This document shows, in pieces, positions 1 through 6,363 of a stretch of DNA of 8,507 nt. How positions within the stretch are numbered: position 1 is the first letter of the stretch; every line of letters begins with the position of its first letter. A program made the position numbers and the translations under genes. The notes beneath the pieces were generated by a model, which saw nothing but the letters and a program-made list of their open reading frames with translations, was not told where the DNA came from and did no database searches. The DNA comes from Phycisphaerales bacterium (GTDB lineage Bacteria > Planctomycetota > Phycisphaerae > Tepidisphaerales > Tepidisphaeraceae): NCBI GenBank assembly GCA_028288875.1, contig JAQGHK010000020.1:1-8507 (forward strand). Reading direction: 5' to 3'.

Positions 1-10
1 GTCAAGATGC

Positions 11-730
11 GTGGTCATGACCTCCGACGTGCCACTGAAAGTGTGGCTGGTAACACTGCCCGACGACCTTCCAGCGAGTGCGCGCAGTGCATGCCTGACG
101 TTGCTCGATGCGGCAGAGCGCGAGCGCGCCGAGCGTTTTCGGGTCGCCACGGCGCGTGATCAATATATTGCCGCCCACGCGCTCACGCGGCTGGCCCTTT
201 CCGTGGCCGCTCCGCATACCGCGCCGGCCGCGTGGGTGTTTGAACGCGGTCCGGCCGGAAAGCCGTTTGTGGCGGGCGGGCCTTCTTTCAGTCTTTCGCA
301 TACGAGCGGGATGGTCGGCTGTGCGGTGGCGGCGAGGGGCGATATTGGCTTCGATCTCGAAGCTTGGGATCGCACCGTGGACTTGGCCAGCATGGCCGCG
401 GTGCTGACGGAGGACGAAGCCGCGTGTCTGTCCGGGCTCGACGGGCCAATTCAACGCCGCCGGTTTTATGAACTGTGGACGGCAAAAGAAGCCTGCGCCA
501 AAGCCTGCGGCCGCGGAATCGCGGTGGGGTTGCGTGACATTCGCCTTCACGGCCCGGCCGACGATCGCCGGGCCAGCGGGGCCGCCGGCGAATGGTGTCT
601 CACGCAGGAGCCGGTGGGCGAGAAGCACCTGTTCGCGCTCGCCACGGCCAAGGCAGCCACGCCGGTGGTTCATCAACTATCGCTCGCCTCGCTGGCCGAT
701 GCTGCGGTTGGTGGGCAGCTTGTTCCCTGA
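11..730 (+). CDS. 4'-phosphopantetheinyl transferase, Sfp/AcpT type
   Basis: This enzyme moves the 4'-phosphopantetheine arm of coenzyme A onto a serine of acyl or peptidyl carrier proteins, activating them for fatty acid, polyketide or nonribosomal peptide synthesis in the cytoplasm. Numbered from the GTG at 11, the family signatures are in order: FSLSHTSG near residues 93-100, the Mg-binding GFDLE with Asp115 and Glu117, and WTAKEACAK at 156-164 with Glu160 and Lys164. At about 239 residues it has the usual length of the Sfp class, larger than AcpS. The start is uncertain: GTG 11 and ATG 17 both fit, neither has a clear Shine-Dalgarno site, and the frame stays open to the window's left edge. 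No carrier-protein gene is visible nearby, so the substrate is unknown. It runs head-on into selB with 2 nt between stop codons. The family call is firm; the target pathway is not. Confidence 0.93.
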   Translation: MVMTSDVPLKVWLVTLPDDLPASARSACLTLLDAAERERAERFRVATARDQYIAAHALTRLALSVAAPHTAPAAWVFERGPAGKPFVAGGPSFSLSHTSGMVGCAVAARGDIGFDLEAWDRTVDLASMAAVLTEDEAACLSGLDGPIQRRRFYELWTAKEACAKACGRGIAVGLRDIRLHGPADDRRASGAAGEWCLTQEPVGEKHLFALATAKAATPVVHQLSLASLADAAVGGQLVP

Positions 731-737
731 CCTCAGG
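726..737. repeat. Small palindrome spanning two convergent stop codons
   Basis: CCTGA and TCAGG flank a central CC. The TGA/TCA part follows from two convergent TGA stops, and only the outer two base pairs are extra. It is too short, with too small a loop and no T run, to be called a terminator. Confidence 0.4.
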
Positions 738-2682
738 CCAGCGACCGCGCATCGCCATTCCGGCGGGTCACGCGGTCACGATCCAATCGCTCCAAGAGCG
801 GCACCATGATGCGACGGCTAGAGCCGAGTGTCGTCTTAAGCTCGCTCACCGTCGCGCTACCCGTCACCGACAACTGCGCCCGGATGCGTTCAATGGCCAT
901 CGCGTAGGCATCAGCCGAAAGAACCGTGTGCTGGCCGAGGTCCACGGCGCGGCCAGTGGCGATGAGAAACTTCATCGCCTCGGCCATCGCGTCCGTCCGG
1001 CAGATCTCTTTGCTCGATGGCGGGTCAAACGGGTGAGACCGCAGTACGTCCAGGATGGCATCGCCCGCCGCCTGCAGGCGTGGCGGCAGGGCGGGATGGT
1101 GGCCGGCCTGATGGAGCACGGTCGCGGTGCGCGAAAAGCCGTTGCGACAAAGTTCCGCGACCGTCGCATCGGCGATGCCATCGATCTGTCCTTCCGTCGC
1201 GGCGGCCGGCAGCACACTTCGCACGATGCGTCGCACCTCAGGAACCGCCAGCCCGTGCTGCTGTGGATGCGTCCGATGGTGATCCAGCACGGCATCGCGG
1301 GCCGCGGCGAACGTTGCTTGCCACAGCGGCGGGCTGACCATGAACCGGATCATCACCTTTCGAAGCAGGTGCCGCTCCGCGAGGGCATCACAGATGGCGA
1401 TCAACTGCTCGTCGGCGTGTGGCAGTGTTGCCGACAGCGCGTCGAGATCAACCACGCCGTCGCGCTCGACGGCGGAGAGCACCGCGACCTCGGCATCCAT
1501 CGGCGCCGCCGCTCGCGTCAGTAGAAGCGCCTGCTGTAACGCATCAGCACGGAATGAGCCGCGCTTGTGCAGCGGCGGCGCGGCGTCCAGCACGATGCCG
1601 CCGGCCAGCGTGTGTTGCTCGGACACGCTGCGGAGGACGAACCGATCGCCGGTGAGGGAATAGATCGGGCGTTCCAGTTTCAGGCGGGCGATGGGCGATC
1701 CGTCGCCGGCGAATTGCATGCGCGCCATGACGGCGGCTGTGTCGTGGTGCACCTTGACGGTGAGGCCGTCGCGAATGACGTCGGTGAGGGGCGAGGCCGC
1801 ATCCGTCGAGCGCCAGAGGAAGGCATCGATAACGTCGCTGACCCGGCCGACCGTCAGCCCGGTGACGACATCGCCGCGGCCGATCGTCGGGCCGGCCTGG
1901 TCGGCGGAGGCGAGGGCGATGTCGGGCAGATTCATCGCCACGCGCGTGCCGGGCATCGCGGTGTCGGTTTTCTGATGGTGAGATTGCAGACCACGCACGC
2001 GAAGGATCATGCCCGCTGGCCGTACCACCACGCTCTGGCCGCGATGAATCTGGCCGCCGATCAGCGTGCCGGTGACGACCGTGCCCGATCCGCGGACGGA
2101 AAACGCGCGATCGACCGCCAGCCGCGGCTTACCCCAATCGGCCGGCGCGGGCGCGGCCGAAAGCACTTCCGCCAGCACCCGACGGAGCGTATCGATGCCG
2201 TTGCCGGTGCGGGTGGACGTCGGGATAATCGGCGCGTGGGCCAGCGGTGTGCCCGCCAGGCTCTGGCGAAGCGCGGCCGCGGCGCGGGCGACGTCGTCGC
2301 ATAGATCAATTTTGCTGAGGACTACGACGCCGCGCGTGACGCCCGCGTACGCAAGAATCTGAAGATGCTCGCGCGTTTGCGGCATCGCACCGTCATCGGC
2401 GGCCACGACCAGCATGGCGGCATCCACCGCGCCGATGCCGGCGACCATGTTCTTGATGAAGTCTTCGTGACCCGGCACGTCCACTAGGCCGACATCGATC
2501 GGGCTGCCGTCATTCGCCAGCAGCTTCAATTGAGCGAAGCCCAGGTCAATCGTCATGCCGCGCTGCTTTTCTTCGGGCAGGCGGTCCGGTTCGGTGCCGG
2601 TGAGTGCGTAAACGATTGCGCTTTTGCCATGATCCACATGGCCGGCGGTCGCGAGAACAAAGTGGCGGGAAACGGCGGTCAT
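733..2682 (-). CDS. selB: Selenocysteine-specific translation elongation factor SelB
   Basis: SelB is a GTPase that carries Sec-tRNA(Sec) to the ribosome and docks on the SECIS hairpin of selenoprotein mRNAs so that UGA is read as selenocysteine. The 649 residues cover the whole family architecture (E. coli SelB is 614). G1 is GHVDHGKS at residues 14-21, the switch I threonine is in RGMTID (Thr44), G3 is DVPGHED at 68-74 and G4 is SKID at 123-126. Domain II begins around Asp191-Arg192 and contains GSGTVVTGT. The C-terminal half should be the row of winged-helix domains; its end, with SRRIMVPLLERLDRD and then TRRNGD, resembles the SECIS-binding last winged helix, so the protein is not truncated. 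The ATG lies in an ATGA overlap with the selA stop and has no obvious Shine-Dalgarno site, which points to translational coupling. Stop codon is TGA. Confidence 0.97.
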   Translation of the reverse strand: MTAVSRHFVLATAGHVDHGKSAIVYALTGTEPDRLPEEKQRGMTIDLGFAQLKLLANDGSPIDVGLVDVPGHEDFIKNMVAGIGAVDAAMLVVAADDGAMPQTREHLQILAYAGVTRGVVVLSKIDLCDDVARAAAALRQSLAGTPLAHAPIIPTSTRTGNGIDTLRRVLAEVLSAAPAPADWGKPRLAVDRAFSVRGSGTVVTGTLIGGQIHRGQSVVVRPAGMILRVRGLQSHHQKTDTAMPGTRVAMNLPDIALASADQAGPTIGRGDVVTGLTVGRVSDVIDAFLWRSTDAASPLTDVIRDGLTVKVHHDTAAVMARMQFAGDGSPIARLKLERPIYSLTGDRFVLRSVSEQHTLAGGIVLDAAPPLHKRGSFRADALQQALLLTRAAAPMDAEVAVLSAVERDGVVDLDALSATLPHADEQLIAICDALAERHLLRKVMIRFMVSPPLWQATFAAARDAVLDHHRTHPQQHGLAVPEVRRIVRSVLPAAATEGQIDGIADATVAELCRNGFSRTATVLHQAGHHPALPPRLQAAGDAILDVLRSHPFDPPSSKEICRTDAMAEAMKFLIATGRAVDLGQHTVLSADAYAMAIERIRAQLSVTGSATVSELKTTLGSSRRIMVPLLERLDRDRVTRRNGDARSLA

Positions 2683-4082
2683 TTCAGTGCGGTCTTTATC
2701 AGCAATTGGTGGGCCAGCGCGTTAAGTGCGGCAATCAAGCTTTGGTTTTGGTGGGGCAGGACAGTCCGCAGATCAAGCTTCACGCGATCATCTGCGACAT
2801 ATCCGATAACCGGCAAATCAGCCTCGCGAAGAAGACGCATCAGTGCGTCCGGGCCGAGGGCGGCTGCGGTGAGATCGATCGTGACGGACGGCAGTTCCGT
2901 CTGCGGCATCGCGCCGCCGCCAATGCGTGAGACGCCGTGGCCGATGGCAAATCGGACAGGCCCTTCGGCCACAGCGTCGATGATGCGCTCGGCGCGACCG
3001 TGCAGCGTTTCGATGGATTCCTCGATCATCGCGCGCACGGGGACGGCTCCCGTTACTTCACGCAGCAATTGGTCGACCGTAACTTCCAGTGCGGCCGATA
3101 TCAGCTTGTCGATACGCAATGCCCGGAAGAACGGATCCCGCTTTAGCGCCGCAATCAGTGCCGCATTCCCAGCGATAATGCCCGCCTGCGGGCCGCCGAG
3201 CAGTTTGTCGCCGCTGAAGCAGACGAGATCGACGCCGGCACGCAGACAGTCGGCCGGCGTCGGTTCGGCGATGCCCGGCGGCAGCGGGGCGGTGTCGAAC
3301 GTCACGCCGCTGCCGAGGTCTTCGACGAGCGGCACGCCGGCCTCCCGGGCGACGGCTGCCAATTGCTCGGTCGTTGGCGAGGCGACGAAGCCGCCCATGT
3401 AGAAATTGCTGCGATGCACCTTCAGAATCATCGCCGTGCGATCGTCGATGGCGCGGCGGTAATCGTCGGCGGTGGTTTGGTTGGTGGTACCGACTTCGTG
3501 CAGGATCGCGCCGCTGGCCTCTAAAATCTCCGGCACGCGAAAGCCGCCGCCGATCTGAACGAGTTCGCCACGCGAAATAATGACGTGTGTGCGCGGCGCT
3601 GCGACGGCGAGTGCCTTAAGAATCAGCACCAGCGCTGCCGCACAATTGTTTACGACGGTGGCCGCCTCGGCCTGGCAGAGCACCGCAAGGTTATGCTCGA
3701 TGTATGCGCTGCGGCCGCCGCGCTGGCCGGTGACGAGATCAAATTCCAGCGTGTTGTATTGAGTCGCGACGGCCGCGATCGCATCGGCGGCGGCGGTGCT
3801 CAGCGGGGCGCGGCCGAGGTTGGTGTGAACGATGACGCCGGTCGCGTTGATGACGGGCCGCAGCCTGCGGCTGGCCAGCGCATCGATTGCGGCCCGCACA
3901 CGCGTCAGAATCGTCTCGGCATCCGGCGCGGTGGCAGAGCCAGCGGAGGCCTCCGCACGGACGGCGGCCAACTCTCGCCGGACGATCGCCACGATGGCTG
4001 GCCGCGGCAGCGGCGCGTCCGCCAGTTGGCGCAACAGGGCGTCAACGGACGGCAGCGATCGAAGGGACGGACGGTCGGCCAT
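2679..4082 (-). CDS. selA: L-seryl-tRNA(Sec) selenium transferase SelA
   Basis: SelA is a pyridoxal-phosphate enzyme that converts Ser-tRNA(Sec) to Sec-tRNA(Sec) using selenophosphate from SelD. At 467 residues it matches the bacterial family (E. coli 463). Visible family blocks are an N-terminal helical tRNA-binding part with LPSVDALLRQL (residues 10-20), NATGVIVHTNLGRAPLS (79-95), YNTLEFDL with QRGGR (109-124), SRGELVQIGGGFRVPEI (170-186), EVGTTNQT (196-203) and the cofactor-lysine loop SGDKLLGGPQ (290-299), where Lys293 should form the Schiff base. The ATG start is well bounded: the upstream frame reads TGA CAA ATG, so no in-frame start can lie just before it. No Shine-Dalgarno site is visible. 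It overlaps selB by 4 nt downstream and is separated from selD by 127 nt upstream. This is a bacterial SelA rather than the archaeal/eukaryotic SepSecS route. Confidence 0.97.
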   Translation of the reverse strand: MADRPSLRSLPSVDALLRQLADAPLPRPAIVAIVRRELAAVRAEASAGSATAPDAETILTRVRAAIDALASRRLRPVINATGVIVHTNLGRAPLSTAAADAIAAVATQYNTLEFDLVTGQRGGRSAYIEHNLAVLCQAEAATVVNNCAAALVLILKALAVAAPRTHVIISRGELVQIGGGFRVPEILEASGAILHEVGTTNQTTADDYRRAIDDRTAMILKVHRSNFYMGGFVASPTTEQLAAVAREAGVPLVEDLGSGVTFDTAPLPPGIAEPTPADCLRAGVDLVCFSGDKLLGGPQAGIIAGNAALIAALKRDPFFRALRIDKLISAALEVTVDQLLREVTGAVPVRAMIEESIETLHGRAERIIDAVAEGPVRFAIGHGVSRIGGGAMPQTELPSVTIDLTAAALGPDALMRLLREADLPVIGYVADDRVKLDLRTVLPHQNQSLIAALNALAHQLLIKTALK

Positions 4083-4209
4083 TTGTCATGTAACTATATC
4101 GTGGACAACGATTTTCGGTTGCCCGACGGCTGCGGCATTTATGTCATTTTGTGGCCGGCCGACGAACGAATGTAATCCTTCTAAAAAGTGCGGCACCCCA
4201 ATTTGTAGG
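4083..4209. other. selD-selA intergenic spacer
   Basis: A 127-nt stretch without a credible ORF, visibly richer in A and T than the flanking genes. It includes an 8-bp palindrome GGCCGGCC (4152-4159) and a possible -10 element close to selA. I looked for a tRNA(Sec) gene on both strands and saw neither a T-arm consensus nor a long paired acceptor and variable arm, so selC does not seem to be here. No stem-loop followed by a T run marks a terminator after selD, so readthrough from selD into selA is possible. Confidence 0.6.
4093..4098 (-). promoter_or_regulatory. Possible -10 element for selA
   Basis: Read on the minus strand the hexamer is TATAGT, 4 of 6 matches to the sigma-70 TATAAT consensus, with 10 nt between it and the selA ATG. 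Transcription starting at the normal distance would give a leader of only a few bases, so the mRNA would be close to leaderless, consistent with the missing Shine-Dalgarno site. I found no convincing -35 hexamer at 16-18 nt spacing, so this is weak. Confidence 0.25.
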
Positions 4210-5262
4210 CTATCGCATTAGAATCCTTGGCGTCCCGCGTTTTATCTCACCGATGACCGCGGCGGCGAGTGGGCGGTGCGACTTCAGTACCGCGAGCACG
4301 TCGCTCAATTTTTTTCGCGAGACACACAGCAACAGTGGGCCACTGGTTTGCGCATCGGCCATCAATACGCGCCTTGATGCTGAGAGATCGCCCCAATCCA
4401 CCCACCCCTCGGCGGCTTGCAGATTATTAGCCGTGCCGCCGGGCACGCAGCCTTGATCGATCAGCGCCGCGACCTGCGGCGCGATCGCCGGCACGGCCGC
4501 GATGTTGATCTCCGCCCGCACGCCGCTGGCGCGAAGAATGTTGCCCAGATGCCCGGTGAGGCCGAAGCCGGTGACGTCGGTCGCGCATTGGACGAGGCCC
4601 GCTTCGGCGAGATCTGCGCCAGGCGTGTTCAGGCGCGTCATGACCTGCGTGACCCGGCTCTGTAGGGCAGGCGAGGCCAAGCCGCGCTTGATGGCGGTGG
4701 TGATGATGCCCGTGCCGAGCGGTTTGGTGAGCACCAGCAGATCTCCGGGGCGGGCGCGGGCGTTGGTGAGCATCTTTTTCGGATGAACGGTGCCTGTGAC
4801 GCTCAGGCCGTAGATGGGTTCGAGCGTTTTGATCGTGTGCCCGCCGATCAGCGCACAGGCCGCTTCGCTGGTCTTGGCGGCGCCGCCCTTGAGGATGCGG
4901 GCGATGGCGTCCGGGCCGATCTTGTCCGCCGGCACGCCTAGCAGGTTGAGCGCGGTGATCGGCCGGCCGCCCATGGCGTAGACGTCGGACAACGCGTTAG
5001 TCGCCGCGATCTGCCCGAAGGCGAACGGGTCATCAACGATCGGCGTGAAGAAATCGACCGTTTGGACGAGGGCCACGTCCGGCCGAAGCTGATAAACGCC
5101 GGCGTCGTCGAACTTCGACGCATCAACCAGCACGTTTTTCCCGGCCGAGTGCGTGCGGCCGAGCCGCTTTAAGACATCGGCCAACATTGTGTGGCTGAGC
5201 TTGGCGGCACAGCCGGCGCAACTGGACAGCGACGTCAGGCGAACCGGTTCCAGCGCCTTCAC
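4210..5262 (-). CDS. selD: Selenide, water dikinase (selenophosphate synthetase) SelD
   Basis: SelD makes selenophosphate from selenide and ATP, the selenium donor for SelA and, where present, for 2-selenouridine in tRNA. The 350 residues are the normal family length (E. coli 347). The N-terminal active-site segment is SSCAGCAAK. Cys18 and Lys21 align with the catalytic Cys17 and Lys20 of E. coli, so this is the cysteine form, not the Sec-containing form. Asp53 (FDDAGVY), Asp70 (TVDFF), Asp93 (NALSDVYAMGG) and Asp229 (ATDVTGFGL) match the metal and ATP ligands, and GGHT is at 140-143. An additional Cys15 lies three residues before the catalytic one. The start is the GTG at 5262, which overlaps the stop of the transglutaminase-like gene (GTGA); Cys18 and the later position of the next Met (residue 26) rule out a downstream start. 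It is the only gene here ending in TAG. Confidence 0.97.
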   Translation of the reverse strand: MKALEPVRLTSLSSCAGCAAKLSHTMLADVLKRLGRTHSAGKNVLVDASKFDDAGVYQLRPDVALVQTVDFFTPIVDDPFAFGQIAATNALSDVYAMGGRPITALNLLGVPADKIGPDAIARILKGGAAKTSEAACALIGGHTIKTLEPIYGLSVTGTVHPKKMLTNARARPGDLLVLTKPLGTGIITTAIKRGLASPALQSRVTQVMTRLNTPGADLAEAGLVQCATDVTGFGLTGHLGNILRASGVRAEINIAAVPAIAPQVAALIDQGCVPGGTANNLQAAEGWVDWGDLSASRRVLMADAQTSGPLLLCVSRKKLSDVLAVLKSHRPLAAAVIGEIKRGTPRILMR

Positions 5263-6218
5263 TGCTTCACCGGGTCGAAATGAAACGACCGCTTAATCTG
5301 CTCGGCGGGCAGCGGTTTGCCATCGACTTCGGCGTACGGATAAATGAAGAAGTTCACCGGTGGCCCGGCCTGAGGGGGACTCAGCACCAGATCGCGGCCG
5401 GTGGAAAAGGTCACGCGATTGGCATCGAGATGGCCGAAGAAATAGTCGCGTTTCTCCGGGTGTTTGTTGGCTTCGGAAATATCCACCGGCACCCAGTCCT
5501 GGCCGGCGGGTTTGAAAAAGGCCCAGCAGTGATAGCCGGCGACGGCGGCGGGCTCGTCTTTTTCCGGAACAGAAAAGCCGATCTCAAATTTGGCCGGCAA
5601 GCCCTTCGTTCGTGCGAGCGACATGAACAGGCTGTGGAAATCGGTGCAATTGCCGAAGCGACTGTCGCACGCCCAAGACGCATCGCCACGGCCCCAGCCG
5701 GGCTGGTCCTTCCGGTACTGCATGCGGCCATCGATCAAATCGTACAGCACCCGTGCGAGCTGCGTCGGATCGGCGGGCAGCGACAGGTTTTCCAGCAGCG
5801 ACGCGGGGTGGCCGCCGACGGGAACCAGCTGGTCGGCCTTCAGATATGTCGCATCCTCAACATCCTTCGCGGGCTCGCTGGCGATTTCATGGCGTGTGAT
5901 GCGGTAAGTGGCGGTGAAGGGAATTGTTCCGTCGGCGGCGGCCGGGGCTTCGAGATAGAGCATGATATTGCCCGACGCGTCCGAAGCTTCGATCACCGGC
6001 TTCGGGAACGTCTGCTGGAGCTTTGAGACCTGTTGAGCGGGCGAATCGTGCGGAACAGGCAGCCAGACCCGCGCCATCTGGCCGGGCTTCAGGCCGGTTA
6101 CGGCGCCGGCGTACGTGAAGTTGAATGTGCGATCGGCGGCCAGCGCCGGAGCAGCGATCGCCATCAGTGCGACGGCGGTTCGTGCGAGCAGGCGACGGGC
6201 GATCTTCGTGTCACGCAT
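5259..6218 (-). CDS. Secreted transglutaminase-like (papain-fold) protein
   Basis: The protein is 319 residues from the ATG at 6218. Residues 1-27 form a signal peptide: a basic stretch with RR at 8-9, a hydrophobic core, and an ALA/AD cleavage site after residue 27, so export to the periplasm is expected. The transglutaminase-core triad is intact: Cys191 in GNCTDFHSLF, His230 in GYHCWAFF and Asp246 in VPVDISEANK. Bacterial members of this superfamily are mostly uncharacterised; they may act as peptidases or cross-linkers of protein or cell wall, and the substrate here is unknown. The first 150 residues look like a beta-rich N-terminal domain (VWLPVP motif near 51-56) often paired with such cores. 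The ATG at 6218 was chosen because it gives the signal peptide and has GGAAG 7 nt upstream; the 61 codons open before it look non-coding. It ends in TGA overlapping selD. Confidence 0.88.
   Translation of the reverse strand: MRDTKIARRLLARTAVALMAIAAPALAADRTFNFTYAGAVTGLKPGQMARVWLPVPHDSPAQQVSKLQQTFPKPVIEASDASGNIMLYLEAPAAADGTIPFTATYRITRHEIASEPAKDVEDATYLKADQLVPVGGHPASLLENLSLPADPTQLARVLYDLIDGRMQYRKDQPGWGRGDASWACDSRFGNCTDFHSLFMSLARTKGLPAKFEIGFSVPEKDEPAAVAGYHCWAFFKPAGQDWVPVDISEANKHPEKRDYFFGHLDANRVTFSTGRDLVLSPPQAGPPVNFFIYPYAEVDGKPLPAEQIKRSFHFDPVKQ
5267..5271 (-). promoter_or_regulatory. Ribosome binding site of selD inside the upstream gene
   Basis: On the minus strand GGTGA precedes the selD GTG with a 4-nt gap (AGCA). 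It lies in the last codons of the transglutaminase-like gene and matches the anti-Shine-Dalgarno sequence over five bases. Together with the GTGA stop/start overlap it supports GTG at 5262 as the selD start and suggests coupled translation. Confidence 0.6.
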
Positions 6219-6225
6219 GGGGCGG

Positions 6226-6230
6226 CTTCC
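6226..6230 (-). promoter_or_regulatory. Ribosome binding site of the transglutaminase-like gene
   Basis: Minus-strand GGAAG lies 7 nt before the ATG at 6218. It is a moderate Shine-Dalgarno match and decides the start in favour of the Met that opens the signal peptide over the longer reading frame. Confidence 0.5.
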
Positions 6231-6249
6231 ATCAGAAAGGGGACTACTA

Positions 6250-6279
6250 AACATATCGCCGGTCCGGAACGCCGGACAA
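6250..6279 (-). promoter_or_regulatory. Candidate sigma-70-type promoter for the transglutaminase-selD block
   Basis: On the minus strand TTGTCC (6279-6274, 4 of 6 to TTGACA) and TATGTT (6255-6250, 4 of 6 to TATAAT) are 18 nt apart, upstream of the transglutaminase-like ATG. The spacing and position in a divergent intergenic region fit a promoter that would drive the transglutaminase-like gene and, by coupling, selD. Both hexamers are imperfect, so this is a prediction only. Confidence 0.35.
6262..6277. repeat. Perfect inverted repeat, 6-bp arms, in the divergent promoter region
   Basis: GTCCGG (6262-6267) and CCGGAC (6272-6277) are exact inverted copies separated by AACG. The repeat sits between the proposed -35 and -10 boxes of the leftward promoter and overlaps the -35. 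It could be an operator or a short RNA hairpin. No T run follows on either strand, so it does not look like an intrinsic terminator. Confidence 0.5.
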
Positions 6280-6350
6280 GTGCTAAATGTCGTCGGCCCG
6301 TCCACGGCGGGACTTCCGGCCAGCTTCACCCCGGGACGCAGCGGAGTGAA

Positions 6351-6356
6351 TACAAT
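6351..6356 (+). promoter_or_regulatory. Possible -10 element for the aldehyde dehydrogenase gene
   Basis: TACAAT matches the sigma-70 -10 consensus at 5 of 6 bases and ends 7 nt before the ATG at 6364. Transcription from it would begin at or next to that ATG, giving a leaderless message, or leave a leader of about 15 nt if the ATG at 6379 is used. No good -35 hexamer is seen at the usual spacing. Confidence 0.3.
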
Positions 6357-6363
6357 CAATCCC

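Noticed and set aside
592..1524. Long plus-strand reading frame opposite selB
   Set aside because: It is a GC-rich antisense shadow rich in Arg and Gly with no recognisable motif. The same holds for the frames at 1567-2304 and 2530-3402.
4152..4159. GGCCGGCC palindrome as a regulatory site or terminator
   Set aside because: It is a single short self-complementary octamer of a kind expected by chance in a GC-rich genome, with no loop and no T run.
4083..4209. tRNA(Sec) gene (selC) in the selD-selA spacer
   Set aside because: There is no T-arm consensus, no paired acceptor ends and no long variable arm on either strand.
5238..5262. UGA readthrough fusing the transglutaminase-like protein to SelD
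   Set aside because: selD is in a different frame, and after the TGA the transglutaminase frame reaches another TGA after seven codons, so no fusion or sensible selenoprotein tail results.
6115..6363. In-frame extension of the dehydrogenase upstream of 6364
   Set aside because: It runs antisense through the signal peptide of the transglutaminase-like gene and across the divergent promoter region. The family N-terminus (VNPATGE) begins just after ATG 6364/6379.
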